Translations under genes and position numbers: made by a program | Shown here: one piece after another, positions 1-9,285 of the stretch | Layout: each line of letters opens with the position of its first letter | Numbering within the stretch: position 1 is the first letter of the stretch | NCBI RefSeq assembly: GCF_902506555.1 | Contig: NZ_LR732707.1 | Location: forward strand, 2,255,290-2,319,289 | Reading direction: 5' to 3' | Source of the DNA: Sphingorhabdus sp. 109 | GTDB taxonomy: Bacteria > Pseudomonadota > Alphaproteobacteria > Sphingomonadales > Sphingomonadaceae | DNA: 64,000 nucleotides | Notes under the pieces: generated by a model | What the model was told of the DNA's origin: nothing | The model's database searches: none | Seen by the model: the letters and a program-made list of their open reading frames with translations, nothing else

Positions 1-47
1 TATATGCAATTTATGCAACCATTTTATGACCCGCGCGTATATAGCGC

Positions 48-932
48 ATGAATAATACAACAAATCGGTCCCTTGATACTCTCCAGATTCTAGCGGCACA
101 ATTGCGTTCCATGTGGGAAGGCATTGTCAGCCTCCTGCCCAATCTGGTTTTCGCCATCATCCTCCTCATCGCGACCTGGATTGTCGCTCGCTTTGCGACA
201 AAAATAGCCGATCGCCTGACCGCAAGAACGAAAATGCGGCCGTCCCTGCGCGAGCTGGTCGATACGCTAGTGAGAATTGCGATCTGGACAGTCGGCTTGA
301 TGATCGCCCTGACGATCCTGTTGCCGGATTTGACCCCAGGCAGCCTGATTGCCGGGCTGGGTGTCGGGACGGTGGCCATCGGCTTTGCCTTTCAAGACAT
401 TTTCGAGAATTTTCTCGCCGGCATATTGATCATGGTGCGGGAGAAAATGCGGATCGGCGACTATATCTCCTGTGAAGGAATCGAAGGCAAGGTGGAGCAG
501 ATCCTGTTGCGGGAAACCCATATCCGGAAGCTGTCAAACGAGCTTACGATCGTGCCGAATTCCATATTGTTCAAGAACCCGGTAGAAATACTGACCGACC
601 ATGATAGCCGGCGCCACGAAGTCGTGGTCGGCGTTTCCTATGATACCGATCTCGAGGAAGCGCGCGATGTCATTCGCACAGCCGTTGAGTCCTCCGATGC
701 CACCGACCGGGAAAAGCCCGTTGATATCTTTGCCTGCGAGTTCAACTCCAGTTCGGTCGATTTCCGACTTCGCTGGTGGTCGGGTTCGGCCCAGCGTGAT
801 ATGCATGACAGCCGCGACCAGGTGATCCGCTCGGTCAAGCGGGCACTGGACGACGCCAATATCGAAATTCCGTTCCCTTACGTCACCCATACGTTCAAGG
901 AAGCCGTCCCGATGGCCTCGCAGGCAGATTGA
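48..932 (+). CDS. MscS-family mechanosensitive channel
   Basis: This 294-residue inner-membrane protein should open under membrane tension and release small solutes during osmotic downshock. Three hydrophobic segments are visible at about residues 27-47, 71-93 and 98-128. The third is the Gly/Ala-rich pore helix (GLGVGTVAIGFAFQD) typical of MscS, followed by the conserved beta-domain start. The length matches the short MscS class (E. coli MscS has 286 residues). No clear ribosome binding site precedes the ATG. The stop lies upstream of the acetyltransferase on the same strand. Family assignment is firm; ion selectivity cannot be read from the sequence. Confidence 0.92.
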   Translation: MNNTTNRSLDTLQILAAQLRSMWEGIVSLLPNLVFAIILLIATWIVARFATKIADRLTARTKMRPSLRELVDTLVRIAIWTVGLMIALTILLPDLTPGSLIAGLGVGTVAIGFAFQDIFENFLAGILIMVREKMRIGDYISCEGIEGKVEQILLRETHIRKLSNELTIVPNSILFKNPVEILTDHDSRRHEVVVGVSYDTDLEEARDVIRTAVESSDATDREKPVDIFACEFNSSSVDFRLRWWSGSAQRDMHDSRDQVIRSVKRALDDANIEIPFPYVTHTFKEAVPMASQAD

Positions 933-1012
933 TGCTAGGCTCCGGCCTGTCACAGCAACCGGGACGGACACCGTCGGCGGCGAATATTGGCAATGCGTCG
1001 GAGAGAAGCTTG

Positions 1013-1627
1013 ATGTCCGAATCCTGGTCTTTTCAGAATCAGCTCGAATCGGTCGATGCCAGACTCGACAATGGTGTCCGGATTTGTCTGCGCCGCGTCC
1101 GTCATTCGGATATGGAGGAACTCGAGAGAGGCATCAGGCAAATGTCCGACCAGAGCCGCTATCTGCGTTTCTTTTCCGGATCAAAATCCATGTCGCCGAC
1201 GGTTGTCGAACGGTTGGCGAATGCGGATGGCATCAATCATCTTGCCTGGGGGGTGATCGACCGGGACGAGAAGGGAAATCCCGCAATAGCGGCTGCGCAT
1301 GTCTTCCGGGACGAGGGCAGCAGCGACACCGGCGAATTCGCGATAGCGGTCCTCGATCCCTATCACGGGCTCGGCGTCGCCCGGATTTTGATGACCGCGC
1401 TGTTTCTCGACTGCTATTGTGAAGGATTGCGTTATTTGCGGATCGACATTCTGCGGGACAACAAGAAAGCCTATCGGCTGATCCGGTCAATCGGCGCAAC
1501 GCCTGGCGTAATGGAAGGATCGGTCGCCCGATATGATCTGGTCATCGAAGACGCAATTTCGGCATTGCTAAAGATGGAAATCCCGACGGCCATTCCGGAT
1601 ATATTCGCCGCTTTTTCCGCCAACTGA
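1013..1627 (+). CDS. GNAT-family N-acetyltransferase
   Basis: This is a 204-residue soluble acetyltransferase of the GNAT fold, which moves the acetyl group of acetyl-CoA to an unknown acceptor. The acetyl-CoA loop is seen as YHGLGVARILM in the middle of the protein, followed by a helix and the motif DNKKAYRLIRSIGA, where the last GNAT strands begin. I chose the ATG at 1013 because GGAGAG lies 8 bases upstream. The frame stays open back to a TTG at 929 that would overlap the channel gene, but that N-terminus shows no conserved character. The substrate is not predictable. Confidence 0.8.
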   Translation: MSESWSFQNQLESVDARLDNGVRICLRRVRHSDMEELERGIRQMSDQSRYLRFFSGSKSMSPTVVERLANADGINHLAWGVIDRDEKGNPAIAAAHVFRDEGSSDTGEFAIAVLDPYHGLGVARILMTALFLDCYCEGLRYLRIDILRDNKKAYRLIRSIGATPGVMEGSVARYDLVIEDAISALLKMEIPTAIPDIFAAFSAN

Positions 1628-1837
1628 ACCGCGATTCCGCACGCCGTACCAGTAAAATTTCCCCGACACGGAACCGATTGGGCCTTGCCGGGTTATATCT
1701 TGCAATCGATGGGCGATGTCCGAATTCACCTTCGACCCAGAGGTTTGCGCCGGATACCGCGATCACAACGAGTAGAGTATGTTGTGGATCGCGTTATCCG
1801 GCCTTCCATTCTCCAGCCGACGCGACCGTCGGCACAG

Positions 1838-3097
1838 CTACGCGCAGCAGCCGGCTACCTTCTGTGATCTTGCCTTCAGATCTTCCACGTCGGCCTCGTG
1901 CACTATCGTGTCGAGCGCCCTTGCCAGAGCGTCCCGGGACGCCTGCGCAGCGGCTGCGGCGAATAGATCTGGCCATGACTGGGCCAGCGCCAGCAGGCAG
2001 AGCTGAATGCGCTGCTGCACTTCCACCAGTCCGGCCCCGTCCCGCGCGATCTTGATGAAGAAATCGGTGAACAGGTCATCCATCTCTATCACCGGGCCAT
2101 GAACGTTCGCATATTTCGCCTTTTCCGGCTCGGCGCTGGCGGCCGCCAGAACCTCGAAACAGCGCAAACCGCTGTCCAGCACCGAAATAGCCGTGCCCGG
2201 ATCGTTCACCGCCGGCGACAAAGCCCGGGAGGCTATTTCCGATAGAACCACCAGGCCAAACCGGGGGTCCTGCTCAAAGCTGCGATCATGCTCGACCAAT
2301 ATACTGTCACGGAACGGCTGCAGATCGGCTTCTTCGGCTCCTGCCCCGGACAGGTAAAGCAACGGTCGGGCCGGGTAGATAAGCTTGCCCGGGTGGATGG
2401 TCAGATAGACGGTGACATCCTGTTGCTCGGCGGCTTCCTGCAGCTGGCTCAAGTCTATCGAGGTCACCACACCGCTGACACTATCGCAGCTGACCGGAAG
2501 CGCATCCTTCGGGATGTCGACAGGCGGCTGCGCGTGCAAATAGGGATGCTGGCCATGCCAGCGAAGCGCTTTCGAGGTGGCCTGCTCGACGCGGTCGATA
2601 AGATCATTCATCCGCCCGAACGTGGACAGCTGCTGGATCCAGTTGATCAGCGTGCCGGAAATAATCACGATCACGGCTATCGTGGCAAAGAACAGGATGA
2701 TGCGACCCTTGTCGTCATAATAGCCGGCAGATAATCCGATAATTCCGACGATGCTGAACAAAAATGTACCGAGAAAAGTCGACAAGGCGTTCTGCGACCG
2801 GTCGTCTGCAAGCATGAGAGCGATGGTTCGCGGCGTAGCGGTACTGGTCGCCGAACCGTAAGCCGACACCATGATCGACACGGAAAAGGCAATGACCGCC
2901 AGCATGCTGGATGCCAAAATAGTCAATATATCGCCCACCGACCCGCTGGCGATCTCCAGATCCGCTTCATAGGGAATCAGCGGGCCGACCCACTCCGCTG
3001 CCGCCGCTGCGGCAATCGCTCCCAGGCTGAACAGCATCGCCCGAAACCAGATTTTTTCAGGCAACCGCGCCATATATTTTTTCAAGGCCAGAATCAT
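1838..3097 (-). CDS. DUF2254 membrane protein
   Basis: This 419-residue inner-membrane protein belongs to the DUF2254 family, whose function is unknown. The N-terminal half has four hydrophobic stretches, including IWFRAMLFSLGAIAAAAAAEW and later segments before and after a conserved SATPRTIALM-like region (here TATPRTIALMLADDRSQN), a family hallmark. The C-terminal half is soluble, with ALSPAVNDPGTA, also typical of the family. The ATG at 3097 starts the conserved part; the frame remains open for 47 more codons upstream without family character. The protein ends in a Cys-Cys-Ala tail. It converges on the acetyltransferase gene. Confidence 0.82.
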   Translation of the reverse strand: MILALKKYMARLPEKIWFRAMLFSLGAIAAAAAAEWVGPLIPYEADLEIASGSVGDILTILASSMLAVIAFSVSIMVSAYGSATSTATPRTIALMLADDRSQNALSTFLGTFLFSIVGIIGLSAGYYDDKGRIILFFATIAVIVIISGTLINWIQQLSTFGRMNDLIDRVEQATSKALRWHGQHPYLHAQPPVDIPKDALPVSCDSVSGVVTSIDLSQLQEAAEQQDVTVYLTIHPGKLIYPARPLLYLSGAGAEEADLQPFRDSILVEHDRSFEQDPRFGLVVLSEIASRALSPAVNDPGTAISVLDSGLRCFEVLAAASAEPEKAKYANVHGPVIEMDDLFTDFFIKIARDGAGLVEVQQRIQLCLLALAQSWPDLFAAAAAQASRDALARALDTIVHEADVEDLKARSQKVAGCCA

Positions 3098-3375
3098 GCG
3101 CCCGCTTGTCCTGTCCGCTTGACCGGGCTTCCTACCGGCGGTTCCTCTCGAAATATGTTCATACTGCGAGGATAGCCGCATTTGACCGGCCCGACCAGCA
3201 CCGCTTTCGCTATCCGGCCGACGAGGGAGTGAAGACATTCTCCCATTATTGCAATCAGGCGGCGAGAATATCTTCGACGGGACCGGCAGCGCAGATCAGT
3301 ACTTTAATTTTGCAGGATTCCGCTCTAGGTCATCTTATCTTCGAGTTGCCTGACAATATTACACGATAGGAAAAA

Positions 3376-3873
3376 ATGAATATGGTTCGCATGAAGACGG
3401 TATCGGCTGTTGTGGCTTTGGCAGTTGTGGTTTCTGGCTGTTCAGATGGTGGACCGGAAACCGGCGAACCGGCAGCAGAGTCAGCGAAAACGGAAGCACC
3501 GGTCGACACCGGACCGCCAGCGGTTGACGATGTCACCACATTGGACGGCGTTGCCTATGCCAGCCTGACCGGTGATGCCGCCGCGGGTAAGGCGAGTTTC
3601 GCCCAGTGTCGCACCTGCCATGTGATCGAACCGGGAATGAACCGGCTTGGCCCCACGCTGGCAGATATTATTGACCGGAAAGCCGGTGGAGTCGCAGGTT
3701 TCAAATATTCTGAAGCCACGACCAATAGCGGCATCGTCTGGACAGAAGAGAAATTGAACCAGTTTCTCGAAAAGCCGGCAAGGGTAATCCCGAAGACCAA
3801 GATGTTCTACGCCGGCACACCGGATGCACAGACACGTGCTAACCTGATTGCCTATCTCAAAAACCCCGGCTGA
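3376..3873 (+). CDS. Lipid-anchored c-type cytochrome
   Basis: This 165-residue electron carrier sits in the periplasm, attached by a lipid. The N-terminus is a signal peptide ending in a lipobox with Cys22 (VVSGC), followed by a Pro/Glu/Thr-rich linker to about residue 60. The heme site is CRTCH at residues 78-82, and Met143 in PKTKMFYAG is the likely second axial ligand, as in class I cytochromes c. A purine-rich AGGAAAAA sits just before the ATG. Soluble cytochrome c-550/c-552 relatives normally lack the lipid anchor, so this one is probably tethered near the membrane oxidases. It ends base to base against the tag gene on the other strand. Confidence 0.88.
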   Translation: MNMVRMKTVSAVVALAVVVSGCSDGGPETGEPAAESAKTEAPVDTGPPAVDDVTTLDGVAYASLTGDAAAGKASFAQCRTCHVIEPGMNRLGPTLADIIDRKAGGVAGFKYSEATTNSGIVWTEEKLNQFLEKPARVIPKTKMFYAGTPDAQTRANLIAYLKNPG

Positions 3874-4452
3874 TCAGGCCTTCCAGCAGCCGGCGAGATG
3901 GTCGTCGGTCATCCCGATCGCCTGCATATAGGCGTAGATGATAGTGCTGCCGACAAAGCTCATGCCGCGTTTTTTGAGGGCTTTGGAAATCGCGTCACTG
4001 ACCGGTGAGCTGCTCGCCATTTCGGAAAAATGCCCGGGCCGGTTTACCGGGGGTGACGCACCGTCCAGATGGCCCCAGAGCCATGAATCGAAGCTGCCGG
4101 ATTCGGTCTGGATTGCGAGAAATGCCTGTGCGTTTTTGCGGACCGAGTAAATTTTGAGCCGGTTGCGTACGATCCCGCTATCCTCGCGCAAGGCTTCCAG
4201 TTCATCATCTTCCATCGCCGCGCAACGCTGGATATCAAAACCGTGAAAGGCGCGACGATAGCCGTCGCGTTTGCGCAGAACCGTTTCCCAGCTCAGGCCA
4301 GCCTGCGCCCCTTCCAGAATCAGATTTTCGAACAGCAACCGGTCATCATGAACCGGCACGCCCCATTCCCGGTCGTGATAGTCGCCGTAAAATTCTTTGC
4401 CCGCCTGTCCGCCGAAGCAACGCTGCTTTCCGTCTGTTCCTGTCACTGTCAT
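3874..4452 (-). CDS. tag: DNA-3-methyladenine glycosylase I
   Basis: Tag removes 3-methyladenine from alkylated DNA and starts base excision repair. The 192-residue protein shows the family signature RCFGG, YGDYHDREWG and the LILEGAQAGLSWETVL block containing the catalytic region. C-terminal features include MSFVGSTIIYAYMQAIGM, followed by a C/H-poor end where E. coli Tag has zinc ligands; a Cys is present near the C-terminus. I chose the ATG at 4452 because the conserved part begins 10 residues later. The frame is open for 12 more codons upstream. The gene is alone on its strand, next to the methyltransferase-like gene. Confidence 0.9.
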   Translation of the reverse strand: MTVTGTDGKQRCFGGQAGKEFYGDYHDREWGVPVHDDRLLFENLILEGAQAGLSWETVLRKRDGYRRAFHGFDIQRCAAMEDDELEALREDSGIVRNRLKIYSVRKNAQAFLAIQTESGSFDSWLWGHLDGASPPVNRPGHFSEMASSSPVSDAISKALKKRGMSFVGSTIIYAYMQAIGMTDDHLAGCWKA

Positions 4453-4503
4453 GAATGCGGGAATAGCGATTCCCGCTGGAACCGACAATTTGAATCGGTC
4501 GGG

Positions 4504-5829
4504 TTATTCGGCCGGCTGGAATTCCGGTCGGTCTCCGCGCTCCGGCGGCCACCAGCCGATACGGCGCTTGATCCGGTTTAGCAGTCGGGGGACCGGTGCA
4601 TTACGATCCATCCACTCGGCATATTCCTTGTAGGCCGGGTCGCTGAGCAGATGCTTTTCCTCGGTCTTGGCGCGCCAGTAATAGACAAGGCTGACCGCCG
4701 CGATCAGGACAGTATTGCGGACGAGATCGGTGATGCTTCCCGAAGTAACCAGAAACGGCATGGTGGCCAGCCACCAATAGGCGTTTTTCGCAACATAGGC
4801 GGGGTGTTTGGTCCAGCTATAGGGACCATGGGTCAGGATGCCGCGATGGGTGAGATTGGAGAAGCGCAGACCAAAGGCAATTGTCGCCCACGCATAGATC
4901 GCTGTGAGAAAAACCAACAAGCCGCCCCAGATCCAGAGGACGACCGGCTGGCCTGCGAACCAATAGGCCCAGTCGGCGGTGTTGACGTGATAGTTGAGCG
5001 GACCGTCATCGCCCATCAGGATGAATGGCGGATAGCAGATCAGCGCCGCGACCCAGCCGGCCAGATAGGGGTTCGCCGTGCGGATATGCGCATCGAGTGG
5101 CTTCATCGTCAGCAGATAGCCCACCGTCGCAAACTGGACGTCGACGACAAACATCGCGATGATCAGCCAATGAGCAATTTCTACCGGATTACCGGCCAGC
5201 ACATCCAGATCGAGGCGGACCAGATCGGCAAAACCGCCGGGCACGATCGAGAGCATGAACGCTAGGAAAAAGCCCTTTACGGCCCATGCGCGGAGATGGT
5301 GACGGATCTGCTGTCGGTCAAATTCGCTTTTCCTGCCGGTTAGCAGCTGGCCAAAATGCCAGGCACTGTCGCGCGGTTCGACGGCAAAGCGATCCGTGAA
5401 CAGCACATAGGGAATAGACAGCAGGAACAGCCATGGCGCCACCGCTTCCATGATCTCCATCGAAAACTGATATTGCCCGGTCCAGTACCAGCGGCCGACA
5501 CAGTATATTGTGGCGATCATACCCCAGGTCGCCCAAAGGCCGGCGAGCTTTACCAGACTGACGTCGAATGTTTCTTTCAGCGGCTTGGGACGGTTCCAGT
5601 CCATGCCCGTGGATGGCCGCAAATGCACCTTGTCCATCAGCAATGACCAGATCACCATCGGCACCGCACAGGCCAGACAGGCGGCAAGCGCGGAATAGGG
5701 GCCGTCCAGACCATATTGGCGGGCGATCAGGATCCAGCACGCCAGGCCGATCAGGCCGGCAATGCCCACACCATGGGAAACCGCGGACTGCGGGCGTGGA
5801 TCATCGCCTTTCGATTTTCGTCCAAACAT
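4504..5829 (-). CDS. Isoprenylcysteine methyltransferase-like membrane protein
   Basis: This 441-residue polytopic membrane protein has about ten hydrophobic segments. Its C-terminal third carries the ICMT/PEMT-type methyltransferase pattern: GILTHGPYSWTKHPAY, then a hydrophobic segment, and near the end KTEEKHLLSDPAYKEYAEWM, which resembles the S-adenosylmethionine-binding E-E-x-L motif of that family. The N-terminal 250 residues are additional membrane segments not present in short ICMTs. A methyl-transfer role on a lipid or small hydrophobic substrate is inferred from family only; the substrate is unknown. AAGG precedes the ATG. Confidence 0.72.
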   Translation of the reverse strand: MFGRKSKGDDPRPQSAVSHGVGIAGLIGLACWILIARQYGLDGPYSALAACLACAVPMVIWSLLMDKVHLRPSTGMDWNRPKPLKETFDVSLVKLAGLWATWGMIATIYCVGRWYWTGQYQFSMEIMEAVAPWLFLLSIPYVLFTDRFAVEPRDSAWHFGQLLTGRKSEFDRQQIRHHLRAWAVKGFFLAFMLSIVPGGFADLVRLDLDVLAGNPVEIAHWLIIAMFVVDVQFATVGYLLTMKPLDAHIRTANPYLAGWVAALICYPPFILMGDDGPLNYHVNTADWAYWFAGQPVVLWIWGGLLVFLTAIYAWATIAFGLRFSNLTHRGILTHGPYSWTKHPAYVAKNAYWWLATMPFLVTSGSITDLVRNTVLIAAVSLVYYWRAKTEEKHLLSDPAYKEYAEWMDRNAPVPRLLNRIKRRIGWWPPERGDRPEFQPAE

Positions 5830-5983
5830 GCGCCCGCCTTAACCAATAATGGTAAGCAAGCCGTGAACAGCGCGATTCACGAGTAAAAAACCTTGGATTG
5901 GCCTAGGAAAATTGCCTCGCCTCCCCTATACTGGAATGTAAAGACAAGTGCTCTGAACTTGATGGACATAAAACGGGAACTTC

Positions 5984-7150
5984 ATGAAAAACATAGGACT
6001 TTCGCTTTCGATCGCTATCTTCATGGTTTCCTGCACCAATGGAGAAAACGCCCAGACCAATGCCGGCGCTTCAACAGAGACGCAGGCTCTGGCCGAAATT
6101 TCACCGGTGGATCGCAAGCCTTTTGAAACAACCGCAATTGCCAGTTTTGACGAACCATGGGCCATGACCTTCCTGCCGGACGGCCGGATGCTGATCAGCG
6201 AAAAAGCGGGCAAGTTGCAGCTGGTTGATGCCAAGGGGCAGAAAACCGAAATCAGCGGCGTACCGAAGGTCGCATATGGCGGTCAGGGCGGTTTTGGCGA
6301 TATCGTGCTCGCGCCCGATTATGCGACCAGCAATATGGTCTATCTGAGCTGGGTTGAAGAAGGCGAGGACGACACCAGAGGAGCCGTCGTAGGGCGCGCC
6401 AAGCTGGTTCTGTCCGGCCAGAAGCCCGCCCTGCGAAATCTTCAGACTATCTGGACCCAGACACCGAAAGTCACCGGTAAAGGCCATTATTCGCATCGCA
6501 TCGCCTTTTCCCCCGACGGCAAATATCTTTTTATCGGATCCGGCGACCGGCAGAAATTTGATCCGGCGCAGGATATGAAAGCCAATCTGGGCAAGATTGT
6601 CCGGCTTTATCCCGACGGCAGCATTCCCAAGGACAATCCCTTTGTCGATCAGGAAGATGCGCTGCCGGAAATCTGGTCGCTGGGCCACCGCAATATTCTA
6701 GGGCTTGCCTTCGATAGTGAAGGACGTCTCTGGAATCAGGAAATGGGTCCGAAAGACGGTGACGAGCTTAATCTGGTGCAAAGGGCCGCCAACTATGGCT
6801 ATCCGGTCGTGTCGGAAGGCGATCATTATGATGGCGAGATAATCCCCAATCATGACACTCATCCGGAATTCGAGGCCCCGAAAGTGGCATGGGTGCCGAC
6901 CATCGCGCCCAGCGGTCTGATCTTCTATTCTGGTGATCTGTTCCCGGCGTGGAAAGGCAGCGCGTTCCTTGGAGGGCTCGCCAGCCAGGCGCTGATCCGC
7001 GTTTCGTTTGAAGGTGATAGCGCCAAGGAGGCCGAGCGTTTTCTGATGGACAGCCGCATTCGCGAGGTGGAACAGGGCCCCGACGGCGCGCTCTATGTGC
7101 TGGAAGATGGCGAAAATGGCCGGTTGCTGAAACTCACCCCGACCAAATAG
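5984..7150 (+). CDS. PQQ-dependent sugar dehydrogenase (YliI/Asd type), lipoprotein
   Basis: This 388-residue six-bladed propeller enzyme likely oxidises aldose sugars in the periplasm with PQQ as cofactor. A signal peptide ends in a lipobox (FMVSC). Family motifs include [19 protein letters not shown] near residue 60, [19 protein letters not shown] around 165, [13 protein letters not shown] around 235 and [14 protein letters not shown], followed by [15 protein letters not shown]. These match bacterial soluble aldose dehydrogenase relatives of E. coli YliI. The gene stands alone between two minus-strand genes. Activity depends on PQQ supply, which is not encoded here. A second, more distant propeller gene lies at 62123-63481. 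Confidence 0.87.
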   Translation: MKNIGLSLSIAIFMVSCTNGENAQTNAGASTETQALAEISPVDRKPFETTAIASFDEPWAMTFLPDGRMLISEKAGKLQLVDAKGQKTEISGVPKVAYGGQGGFGDIVLAPDYATSNMVYLSWVEEGEDDTRGAVVGRAKLVLSGQKPALRNLQTIWTQTPKVTGKGHYSHRIAFSPDGKYLFIGSGDRQKFDPAQDMKANLGKIVRLYPDGSIPKDNPFVDQEDALPEIWSLGHRNILGLAFDSEGRLWNQEMGPKDGDELNLVQRAANYGYPVVSEGDHYDGEIIPNHDTHPEFEAPKVAWVPTIAPSGLIFYSGDLFPAWKGSAFLGGLASQALIRVSFEGDSAKEAERFLMDSRIREVEQGPDGALYVLEDGENGRLLKLTPTK

Positions 7151-7167
7151 CGCCCGCTAGCCGGAAC

Positions 7168-8034
7168 CTATTGCGACGCGGCGGTGGTCGTTCCCGACAG
7201 ATCGCTCAGAAAACGGCGGACACGCTTGGCATTTGCGCCGATATCATGGACCCCGACGCGGCTGACCGAGCGCATGTCAATAATGCTGGCGGCGCCATTT
7301 TCGGCCGAGCGGGCCCGAATGACGACGTCATCCTTGAACCGGAACAGCGAGATCGTATCGGTCGCTTCCAGATTGCCGGAGGCCGGATCGACGCTGACAA
7401 TCTCCCAGCCGCGATCTTCCGCCAGCCTTTTTGCCTTTTCAATCACCACTGCAACCGGCTGGTCAATACGGACCGAGCGGATATCGGGATAGGCATCCTG
7501 ATGCACGGTCGCCCAGCGCTGCCGCGGGTTCATGCCACGCATGTCGCTGTCATCCGCTCCTGGAATATTGTCCCAATTGTCATCGCGCAGCGCGATCGCG
7601 GTAAATTGCGGCGGATCGGCAAGATCGGTGGTAATGTCATGAATGGCGGGCAGCGTGGCAACCGCAATAACATAGGGTATCCAGAAAGCCAGAAAGCCAA
7701 GCGTGGCTACCATTCCCAGCCCCAGCAGAGGCCAGCGGGTCTTGCGTCCCTTGCGCCGGTTCAGCACGATGAAGATGATTGCCAGTAGCAGCGTGAGTAC
7801 GGCGACCAGAATGATCCAAGGTATCGCCCCCAGACCGGCCTGCCATCCCCAGAGCCCGAAGCCGCTGCCAGCGGCGGCAATCAGAAAGGCCAGAGGCGCG
7901 CCCAGACCGAGAACAAGAATCAGCCAGCCCTTGGGATCCCGCCGTAGCGAGCCAATCTTGCCCGGCATTGCCGACGCGGTGGCCGCTCGCGTTTCGCCCT
8001 TCGACGGTTTTACTGGCTCATTCTGGTCCGACAC
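7168..8034 (-). CDS. DUF1499 membrane protein
   Basis: This is a 288-residue protein with three to four N-terminal membrane segments (residues about 28-125) and a C-terminal DUF1499 domain (about 145-285). The latter has the family pattern of an AxxRAxxVAExRGWEIV-like helix, here AKRLAEDRGWEIV, and IDMRSVSRVGVHDIGANAKRV near the end. The function of the domain is unknown. I chose a GTG start at 8034 because GGGGAG lies 8 bases upstream; a TTG two codons earlier would be too close to that site. It faces the sugar dehydrogenase gene tail to tail and is divergent from the acetyltransferase at 8165. Confidence 0.82.
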   Translation of the reverse strand: MSDQNEPVKPSKGETRAATASAMPGKIGSLRRDPKGWLILVLGLGAPLAFLIAAAGSGFGLWGWQAGLGAIPWIILVAVLTLLLAIIFIVLNRRKGRKTRWPLLGLGMVATLGFLAFWIPYVIAVATLPAIHDITTDLADPPQFTAIALRDDNWDNIPGADDSDMRGMNPRQRWATVHQDAYPDIRSVRIDQPVAVVIEKAKRLAEDRGWEIVSVDPASGNLEATDTISLFRFKDDVVIRARSAENGAASIIDMRSVSRVGVHDIGANAKRVRRFLSDLSGTTTAASQ

Positions 8035-8164
8035 GCACAAACTCCCCTTATCAGATCAATCTTTTAGCTGGCGCAATCCAATCATGCAATTGCAACCTAT
8101 ACGGCTCGACTTTTGCTGCAAAGCGGGGTAGCGCGCGCTTTTCCCGCTATATGAGACCACAAAC

Positions 8165-8677
8165 TTGACCAGCATCATTCCTCTCGCCGAAATCGATCCG
8201 CAACTTGTCGAAGCGCTGCTCGACGCTGCCTTTGGCGCGGACCGACACAACCGCACCGCCTATCGGCTGCGCGAAGGCATGGATATGCTCGAAGGCCTGT
8301 CGCTGGCCGCCGTGGATCAGGAAAAGCACGAACTGCTGGGTTCTATCCAGTGCTGGCCCATCGCCCTCACGGATGAAGAGGGCAAGAAATATCCGATGAT
8401 CATGGTAGGACCGGTGGCGGTTTATCCGGATTTCCAGCGCGAAGGCATTGGCCGGGCGATGATGACGGCGCTGCTGCAGGAGATCCAGCCCAATGACCCG
8501 CTGCCGCTGGTGATGATCGGCGACCCGGAATATTATGAGCGTTTCTTCGGATTTTCAGCCGAGAAAACCGCCGGATGGACGCTGCCGGGCCCGTGGGAAC
8601 CTTCGCGCCTGCTGGTGCGCTGCAACCCGGCACAGACATTGCCCACCACCGGCACGCTTGGTCCCTGGACCCGATAG
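8165..8677 (+). CDS. GNAT-family N-acetyltransferase
   Basis: This 170-residue GNAT protein resembles the YhbS group. Conserved elements are VGPVAVYPDFQREGIGRAMM, which contains the acetyl-CoA binding loop, and a later GDPEYYERFFGF motif common in YhbS-like proteins. The start is a TTG at 8165, the only start codon close to the conserved N-terminus; no better ATG exists in frame. It begins a plus-strand run that continues with the DUF1285, Nudix and CCA genes. The acceptor substrate is unknown. Confidence 0.85.
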   Translation: MTSIIPLAEIDPQLVEALLDAAFGADRHNRTAYRLREGMDMLEGLSLAAVDQEKHELLGSIQCWPIALTDEEGKKYPMIMVGPVAVYPDFQREGIGRAMMTALLQEIQPNDPLPLVMIGDPEYYERFFGFSAEKTAGWTLPGPWEPSRLLVRCNPAQTLPTTGTLGPWTR

Positions 8678-8724
8678 CGAGTCTAAGCCTTTACAGAAAT
8701 GCCGCCGGGCAATAGTCCGGTTGC

Positions 8725-9285
8725 ATGCCCTATACGCCCCCACCCGAACTGGCCTCGCTATCCATCGCGGAAATCGCGGAATTGGCCGAAGCACAGAAAT
8801 TGCCGCCCGTCGAACAGTGGGAGCCGAAGGAGAGCGGCGACAGCGAGATGCGAATCGCCGCAGATGGCAGTTGGTATCATCAGGGTGACCCTATCCAGCG
8901 CCCGGCCATGGTGCGCGCCTTTTCCTCTATTCTGCGGCGGGAAGCGGACGGCAGTTTTGCACTGGTCACGCCCTATCAGAAGCTGAGCATTAAGGTAGAG
9001 GATGCGCCGTTTGTCGCCGTCCAGCTGGAAAGCCAGAGCAGCGGCGAAGACCGGACGCTCGCCTTCCGGCTCAACACCGATCATCTTGTGGTCGCGGGAC
9101 CGGATCATCCGCTCCGCTTTGGCGCCGACAAGCCTCAACCCTATCTTCATGTCCGGGGCGGGCTGGAAGCGGTGCTGGCGCGACCAGTCTATTATGAACT
9201 GGTGGAACTGGCGCTGGCAGAAAACAAAGATCCGCTTGGCATCTGGTCGGCCGGTGCTTTTTTTCCGATGGCGACCGATTCATGA
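8725..9285 (+). CDS. DUF1285 protein
   Basis: This 186-residue soluble protein belongs to DUF1285, a family fixed in many proteobacteria but without a known role. The family pattern is seen as RIAADGSWYHQGDPIQRPAM, followed by AFSSILRREADGSFALVTP, a two-domain beta-rich fold. Its stop overlaps the ATG of the Nudix gene by 4 bases, and the Nudix gene in turn overlaps the CCA-adding enzyme, so the three are very probably translated from one mRNA. No strong ribosome binding site is visible before the ATG. Confidence 0.87.
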   Translation: MPYTPPPELASLSIAEIAELAEAQKLPPVEQWEPKESGDSEMRIAADGSWYHQGDPIQRPAMVRAFSSILRREADGSFALVTPYQKLSIKVEDAPFVAVQLESQSSGEDRTLAFRLNTDHLVVAGPDHPLRFGADKPQPYLHVRGGLEAVLARPVYYELVELALAENKDPLGIWSAGAFFPMATDS

